10,074 nt of DNA from Pseudomonadota bacterium (GTDB lineage: Bacteria; Pseudomonadota; Alphaproteobacteria; Azospirillales; Azospirillaceae), in the NCBI GenBank assembly GCA_023413605.1, contig JAEZPL010000287.1:1-10074 (forward strand). Reading direction: 5' to 3'. The position numbers were made by a program, and so were the translations under genes. The notes under the pieces are model-generated. The model searched no databases, had not been told where the DNA came from, and saw nothing but the letters and a program-made list of their open reading frames with translations. Every line of letters begins with the position of its first letter. Positions within the stretch are counted from its first letter, which is position 1. Below are positions 6,341-10,074 of this stretch, piece after piece.

Positions 6341-6391
6341 GGGACCCTGACCCTTCCTGCCCCGGCGCGTTCCCCGTTGATCCGTGGGAAC

Positions 6392-6419
6392 AGTATCGTT
6401 CAGATCATCATCCGATCAA
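6392..6419 (-). promoter_or_regulatory. Candidate housekeeping promoter of the DUF2336 gene
   Basis: On the minus strand TTGATC (6419-6414), 16 bases, GATACT (6397-6392). Both hexamers are close to sigma-70 consensus. The predicted start near 6385 leaves a leader of about 45 bases before ATG 6340. An imperfectly placed dyad, GCGTT/AACGC (6421-6425 and 6437-6441), lies just upstream of the -35 and might bind a regulator. Confidence 0.45.
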
Positions 6420-6447
6420 AGCGTTGACCCTTCCTTAACGCAAAGTC

Positions 6448-6465
6448 CACGGTGAGGACACCGTG
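6448..6465 (-). terminator. Terminator-like hairpin after the DUF6969-like gene
   Basis: CACGGTG and CACCGTG form a perfect 7-bp stem with a 4-base loop (TCCT on the minus strand), beginning two bases after the TAA stop. The downstream run GACTTTGCGTT is only moderately T-rich, so it may be a weak intrinsic terminator or an mRNA 3' end stabiliser. Confidence 0.55.
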
Positions 6466-6467
6466 CC

Positions 6468-7211
6468 TTACGCCTCGTTCAGGGCCGACCGGCGGCGCCG
6501 GGCGTTGCGCAGGGCCAGTTCCACCGCCGCGATCTGCTCCTCGACGGAGATGATGAGCTGCGAGGCGACCTCCATCTTGCGGTCCTCATAGACGTATATG
6601 TCCGGATGGCGGGCCGCCCAGCGGCTTATGGCCTCGTCGCGCTCGCGCAGCAGCGCGCGGATTTGCGGACGGAACAGGCGCATCAGGGCGGTGATCCAAC
6701 GGTTGGCCGGCCAGGACGGCCGGGCATGGTCCACCACGAAGCCGTCGAGCATGCGCACCACGTCGTCGGCCGCGTACCAGGTCTCGCCCGTGACCCAGCG
6801 GTTGGTGGTGAACAGCCGCACCGGCTGCCCCGCCACGTCCATCGCGATCCCGACAAGGTGGGACAGCGCGTCGTTCGGGTTCTCCGGCTCCTCGTAATCC
6901 TCCAGCAGCACAGGCTTCAGGCCCGGCGGCATGCCGAGCGGCCGCAGGAAGGTGTGGAAATGCCCGTGCTCGCCGTCCGGCCGCTCGTCCTCCGGGTGGC
7001 AGTGATAATAATACTGGGCGTGATATTCTGAGTCGTAGACGTCGCCCGGTGGATAATGGCGCCATTCGAACAGCGTGCCATGGCCACGCAGGAGTTCGCC
7101 GATCACCGTGTCGCCGGTCTTGGCCAAGACCCGTTGGCAGGTCCTCACCTCCCGCGCGGCCTCGGCCATCTCTTCGAGTTCCTCACGGGAAAGCTCCGAA
7201 ATCTCCATCAT
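6468..7211 (-). CDS. Conserved hypothetical protein, DUF6969-like, His-rich
   Basis: 247 aa from tandem ATGs at 7211/7208. A TTG at 7283 in the same frame is rejected because it lies in the probable promoter. The ribosome site is weak (GCGGAACG). The N-terminus is an acidic helix (SELSREELEEMAEAAREV). Next come VLAKTGDTVIGELLRGHGTL (28-47), a Tyr/His-rich block at 52-86 with seven histidines (H52, H64, H70, H72, H82, H84, H86) ending in EHGHFHTFLRP, then VRLFTTNRWVTGETWYAADD (131-150), PSWPANRWITALMRLFRPQI (165-184) and a charged helical C-terminus. I think this matches DUF6969 of alpha- and betaproteobacteria, but that is from memory. The His cluster suggests metal binding (inference). It has no signal peptide or membrane helix. 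It lies 96 bp after the lipoprotein gene and may be read on from it or from its own promoter. Confidence 0.82.
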   Translation of the reverse strand: MMEISELSREELEEMAEAAREVRTCQRVLAKTGDTVIGELLRGHGTLFEWRHYPPGDVYDSEYHAQYYYHCHPEDERPDGEHGHFHTFLRPLGMPPGLKPVLLEDYEEPENPNDALSHLVGIAMDVAGQPVRLFTTNRWVTGETWYAADDVVRMLDGFVVDHARPSWPANRWITALMRLFRPQIRALLRERDEAISRWAARHPDIYVYEDRKMEVASQLIISVEEQIAAVELALRNARRRRSALNEA

Positions 7212-7250
7212 CGGACGTTCCGCTCTGCGTTCCCCTGCCCTCGTCCCGAC

Positions 7251-7274
7251 TCCATTACGTATGAGGATTCGTAT
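7251..7274 (-). repeat. Short direct repeat in the leader of the DUF6969-like gene
   Basis: On the minus strand CATACGAAT and CATACGTAAT are separated by three bases (12-base period, about 7274-7253). The stretch is AT-rich against the surrounding GC-rich DNA and lies about 40-60 bases before ATG 7211. It may be part of a promoter (TTGCTA at 7283-7278, 18 bases, CGTAAT at 7259-7254) or a regulator site. Confidence 0.35.
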
Positions 7275-7307
7275 GCTTAGCAAGGGAATTTCTCAGCGGG
7301 CGTCTTC

Positions 7308-7982
7308 TCAGCGGCTTCGGCCTCCGCCCGCACGGTAGACGGCGTTTCCGTTCACCAACGTCCATTGCACCAGTTCGGCGGCGACCGCTCCCATCGCCTC
7401 GTTGAAGGCGTTGACGATGGCGGTGAAATCCTGGCCGCGCACGGGAACGAAGGCCTCGAAGGTTTCCCCGGCCTCGATGGTCCGCTGCGGGGTGCCGACC
7501 AGCTTTGCCGCCATGCGGATGTGCACGCGCTCTGGAAACGGCGCGTTGGGCGTGACGTATTCGGCCTGGAAATCACGCAGGTCGGTCTTCAGCACGAAGT
7601 CGGAACGAAGCCCCACCGTGTCCCGTCCCACGGATACGATCCGCCCGCTGTCCTCGAACGTCTGAATCAGCAAACCCTGGATCATGTTGGGCGCGCGGTC
7701 GGCCCAGGACACCCCGGCGAAATAGTCGATGGAGGTGGCCGAGCGCGTGACCGTGATGCGCGGCGTGTCGATGGCGGCGTTCGCCACGGGTGTCTCCACC
7801 AGCAATTGCCAGTCGACGCGCGGCAGGGCCGGATCGATGACGGCCCGCGGAGTCAGGGTGTAAAGGCTGGGCGCCGTCGGATTCAGAGCCGCGCAGGCGG
7901 TCAGGCCGGCGGGTGCCGCGAGCAGCAGCACCGCCATGGCAAGCCTCGCCGACCGGGTTGCGTTCTTCCACCAACCGATCAT
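7308..7982 (-). CDS. PqiC-type ABC transport auxiliary lipoprotein
   Basis: 224 aa from ATG 7982, which overlaps the MCE gene stop by four bases (ATGA). The N-terminus is a lipoprotein signal: basic start (KNATRSAR), hydrophobic stretch (LAMAVLLLAAPAG) and lipobox LTAC with the acylated Cys at 30. The mature part fits the ABC_trans_aux (PF03886) fold: SLYTLTPRA (39-47), ITVTRSATSIDYFAGVSWAD with the conserved Y-F/A-x-x-x-W-A-D pattern, then QTFEDSGRIVSVGRD (108-122) and a C-terminal helix NAFNEAMGAVAAELVQW. In E. coli PqiC anchors the Pqi MCE tunnel at the outer membrane. Here it should serve the MlaD-like partner, receiving or passing lipids at the outer membrane. It is the last gene of the transporter operon. 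Confidence 0.9.
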   Translation of the reverse strand: MIGWWKNATRSARLAMAVLLLAAPAGLTACAALNPTAPSLYTLTPRAVIDPALPRVDWQLLVETPVANAAIDTPRITVTRSATSIDYFAGVSWADRAPNMIQGLLIQTFEDSGRIVSVGRDTVGLRSDFVLKTDLRDFQAEYVTPNAPFPERVHIRMAAKLVGTPQRTIEAGETFEAFVPVRGQDFTAIVNAFNEAMGAVAAELVQWTLVNGNAVYRAGGGRSR

Positions 7983-8938
7983 CGTTTGCGCACCTCCACT
8001 CCCTGCTGGGTTCCGCCGAACAGGAAGTTCGACGGATCGCTCTCCAGCCGCGTGACGACGCGGGACAGCTGCCCGGACAGGTCACGCAACTGGGTGATCA
8101 ACAGCGTCGCCTCATACAGCCCGCTGCTCGTGAAGTCGCGCACCGATTCACGGTTTTCGGCCACCATGGCGTTCAGCTGGTTGGAGGTCTTCTCCAGCGA
8201 CACGGTCAGGTCGTGGAAGTCGCGGGTCACCGTCTTCGCATTCCCCTCAACCGAGGACAGGGTGCGCTGCGCCTGCTCCATGGTCTGGCCAAGCTGCGGC
8301 CCCAGCGTTTCGAATCCCTGAAGCGTGCGGTTCGCCTGCTCCATCGTGGCGCTCAGCCCCTGGCTGGCCTTCGCCAGCTCGGCGGTCAGTTCCCGCGTGT
8401 TGGACAGGATGTCGGCGATCGCCGCCTGGTTCTGCGGGGTAAGCAGGTCGGCCACCCTGTTGGTCAGTTCCAGCGTCCGGTTCAGCAGTTGCGGCGCCGC
8501 GTCCACGAACACCGTCAGGGTGGATGGGCGCGAGGGAATGACCGGTATGCCGCTGTCGTGCGCGGTGCGCAGCAGTTCGCTCAGTTCCGTCCCGCCGGAA
8601 ATCTGCACATAGGCGCCGCCGGTGATGCCCTGGACTTCCAGCGACGCGATGGAGTCGGTCTTGATCGGCGTGCCTTCCTGCACTTCGATCGTGACGCGCA
8701 CGCGGCTGACGTCGTTGGGATCCAGGCGGATGTCGGTCACCGTGCCGACGGGGATGCCGCGGTAGCGGACGGGGCTTCCCTCCTGCAAGCCGGTCACCGA
8801 TCCGGTGAAGTAGATGTAATAGGGCTGGCGCGTCTCCTCCAACTGGATTTTGGCCACCCAGACGGTGAACACGAACAGGCCGGCGAGGAGTGCCAGCACG
8901 AAGCTGCCCACCAGGATGTAGCTGGCGCGGGTTTCCAT
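7979..8938 (-). CDS. MlaD-family MCE protein (lipid transport, substrate-binding)
   Basis: 319 aa from ATG 8938, nine bases after the ATPase stop; the ribosome site is weak, suggesting coupling. One N-terminal anchor helix (about 7-29, YILVGSFVLALLAGLFVF) puts the rest in the periplasm. The MCE/MlaD domain covers about 39-118: YYIYFTGSVTGLQEGSPVRY (40-59), GIPVGTVTDIRL, then TDSIASLEVQGITGGAYVQI (94-113). From about 140 to 300 comes a long helical region with a heptad-like pattern and repeated TLxxxxxL/AQRTL units, as in MCE proteins that form hexameric tubes across the periplasm. It ends SDPSNFLFGG (300-309), a common closing motif. The MCE ring carries phospholipids or other hydrophobic molecules. 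With the permease, ATPase and lipoprotein it forms one transporter. Confidence 0.94.
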   Translation of the reverse strand: METRASYILVGSFVLALLAGLFVFTVWVAKIQLEETRQPYYIYFTGSVTGLQEGSPVRYRGIPVGTVTDIRLDPNDVSRVRVTIEVQEGTPIKTDSIASLEVQGITGGAYVQISGGTELSELLRTAHDSGIPVIPSRPSTLTVFVDAAPQLLNRTLELTNRVADLLTPQNQAAIADILSNTRELTAELAKASQGLSATMEQANRTLQGFETLGPQLGQTMEQAQRTLSSVEGNAKTVTRDFHDLTVSLEKTSNQLNAMVAENRESVRDFTSSGLYEATLLITQLRDLSGQLSRVVTRLESDPSNFLFGGTQQGVEVRKR

Positions 8939-8947
8939 GGCGTTCGG

Positions 8948-9757
8948 TCAAGCCTCCGCATGGCGCGCGGCGCGGCCGCGCGGTCCGTGGAAATACTCGT
9001 GGATCCAGGGGTGCGGATCCCGGAGCAACTGCTCCAGCGTGCCGACGCGGACCTTCTTGTCCACCAGCACGGCGATCCGGTCGCAGATCGAGGTCAGGCT
9101 GTCCAGGTCGTGCGTGACCATGAAGACGGTCAGCCCCAGGCTGCGCTGAAGGTTCTGGATCAGCTGGTCGAAGGCCTCCGCCCCGATGGGGTCGAGGCCG
9201 GCGGTCGGTTCGTCCAGGAACAGGATCTCGGGGTCCATCGCAAGGGCGCGGGCCAACCCGGCGCGCTTGATCATGCCACCCGAAAGTTCCGACGGGAACT
9301 TGGCGCCGGCGTTGGAGGCCAGGCCGGACATGGCGATCTTGATGCGGGCGATCTCCGCCGCAAGGTCGGCGGGCAGGTCGCTGTGCTCCTTGAGCGGAAA
9401 CATGACGTTCTCGGCCACGGTCATGGAGCTGAACAGCGCCCCATTCTGGAACAGCACGCCGGTGCGCGACTGGAGCGCCACGCGCTCCGCCTCGGTCAGG
9501 CCGGCGGTGTCGTGCCCCAGCAGCTCGATGGTTCCCTCGGCGGGGTGGATCAGGCCGATGATTTCCTTCAGCAGGACCGATTTTCCGGTGCCGGAGCCGC
9601 CGACCACGCCCAGCACCTCCCCCTTCATCACGTCGAGGTCGAGACCGTCGTGGATCACCTGACGGCCGAATCGCGTGACGAGCCCGCGCACGCGGATGAC
9701 CACGTCGTTCTGGCCGGCCTGCGGCACGTCGGTCTGGGAAATGTCTTGCGGCTCCAC
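8948..9757 (-). CDS. MlaF-like ABC transporter ATP-binding protein
   Basis: 269 aa from GTG 9757, six bases after the permease stop, with GAGGG overlapping that stop as ribosome site. It is a complete ABC ATPase: Walker A GGSGTGKS (53-60), Q-loop FQNGALF (Q104), signature LSGGM (158-162), Walker B ILFLDE (178-183), D-loop GLD (187-189) and the switch His at 216 (VTHDLD). GGSGTGKS and LSGGM are typical of the MlaF/MKL subfamily, which pairs with MlaE permeases. The protein sits on the inner face of the membrane and powers lipid movement through the MlaE-MlaD complex. It has an N-terminal extension of about 18 residues and a short C-terminal arm (WIHEYFHGPRGRAARHAEA, 251-269). No defects are seen. 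Confidence 0.95.
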   Translation of the reverse strand: MEPQDISQTDVPQAGQNDVVIRVRGLVTRFGRQVIHDGLDLDVMKGEVLGVVGGSGTGKSVLLKEIIGLIHPAEGTIELLGHDTAGLTEAERVALQSRTGVLFQNGALFSSMTVAENVMFPLKEHSDLPADLAAEIARIKIAMSGLASNAGAKFPSELSGGMIKRAGLARALAMDPEILFLDEPTAGLDPIGAEAFDQLIQNLQRSLGLTVFMVTHDLDSLTSICDRIAVLVDKKVRVGTLEQLLRDPHPWIHEYFHGPRGRAARHAEA

Positions 9758-9763
9758 GTGCCC

Positions 9764-10074
9764 TCACAGCCTCAGGAAGGAGAACAGGACGGAGAACACG
9801 GCGTCGAGCACGATGACCAGAAAAATGGACTCGACGACCGACTTCGTCGTCAGCGTCCCGACGCTTTCGGCGCTGCCGGAGACCTTCAGCCCCTCGTAGC
9901 AGCCGACCATGGCGATGACGAGCGCGAAGACCGGCGCCTTGACCAGCCCGACCAGGAAATGCGGCAGGGAAACGGCACTGTGAAGCTGCCGGATGAACTG
10001 CCCGAAGGTGATGTCCAGCGTCGCGTAGCTCATCACCGCCCCGCCGAACAGCCCCATGATGTCGGCGTAGAAGG
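9764..10074 (-). CDS. MlaE-family ABC transporter permease, N-terminus beyond the window
   Basis: About the last 103 residues are present; the gene continues past the right edge (its 5' end). The visible part begins FYADIMGLFGG, then TFGQFIRQLHSAVSLPHFL, a helix VGLVKAPVFALVIAMVGCYEG (the GCYEG motif is strongly conserved in MlaE), GSAESVGTLTTKSVVESIFLVIV and LDAVFSVLFSFLRL at the stop. Permeases of this family are about 260 residues, or about 370 with an N-terminal STAS domain; which form applies cannot be seen. It is the first gene of the lipid transporter operon within view, and its stop overlaps the ribosome site of the ATPase gene. Confidence 0.93.
   Translation of the reverse strand, partial: FYADIMGLFGGAVMSYATLDITFGQFIRQLHSAVSLPHFLVGLVKAPVFALVIAMVGCYEGLKVSGSAESVGTLTTKSVVESIFLVIVLDAVFSVLFSFLRL

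Noticed and set aside
7212..7283. Longer start (TTG 7283) for the DUF6969-like protein
   Set aside because: The added residues (LSIRILIRNG and on) come from AT-rich leader DNA with a direct repeat and promoter-like bases, and no ribosome site precedes the TTG.
7291..7315. Repeated TCTCAGCGG after and across the lipoprotein stop codon
   Set aside because: Two 9-base copies 15 bases apart, too short and isolated to mean more than chance in this composition.
8247..9767. Minus-strand open frame of 506 codons overlapping the ATPase and MCE genes
   Set aside because: Shifted-frame shadow of the mlaF- and mlaD-like genes, rich in Arg, Pro, Ala and Gly with no domain. The true frame has all ABC ATPase motifs.

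Overview
The window is GC-rich DNA with tightly packed genes and strong third-position G/C bias. It looks like chromosome from an alphaproteobacterium, most plausibly a Rhodospirillales/Azospirillum-type organism. That assignment rests on the DUF2336 protein, the DUF3618 and PA2169-type (DUF2383) domains, and the layout of the Mla-like operon. It is inference, because no rRNA or other taxonomic marker is present. I see no mobile elements, CRISPR, tRNA or rRNA, and no intergenic stretch over 300 bp. The longest gap is the roughly 209 bp divergent promoter region at 4449-4657.

Layout. (1) 2-1779, plus strand: the 3' part of an EamA/DMT-family transporter, then a DUF1624 (heparan-alpha-glucosaminide acetyltransferase-like) membrane protein with an unusual cysteine-rich C-terminal tail. 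(2) 1781-3689, minus strand: a two-gene operon of a DUF3618-TM-DUF2383 fusion followed by a YihY/UPF0761 membrane protein. It is preceded by a good match to an alphaproteobacterial general-stress (EcfG-type) promoter. (3) 3798-4448, minus strand: a TerC-family membrane protein. (4) 4658-5203, plus strand: a small histidine phosphatase, divergent from terC. (5) 5210-6340, minus strand: a DUF2336 protein convergent with the phosphatase; the two stop codons sit inside nested hairpins. (6) 6468-7211, minus strand: a His-rich conserved hypothetical protein (DUF6969-like) with a terminator-like hairpin just after its stop. (7) 7308-10074, minus strand: a phospholipid/MCE ABC transporter operon in the order permease (cut by the window edge), ATPase, MlaD-type MCE protein, PqiC-type outer-membrane lipoprotein.

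How the genes relate. Most of them concern the cell envelope. The Mla-like operon is a complete lipid-trafficking module apart from the truncated permease. TerC is a membrane metal-ion exporter candidate. The YihY and DUF3618-DUF2383 pair looks like a stress-induced envelope unit. The remaining genes (DUF2336, DUF6969-like, histidine phosphatase) are single transcription units of unknown process. I found no clearly new multi-gene system. The points most worth following are the predicted EcfG-type promoter with the domain fusion behind it, the twin-CX3C tail on the DUF1624 protein, and the overlapping hairpins at the 5203/5210 convergent stops.
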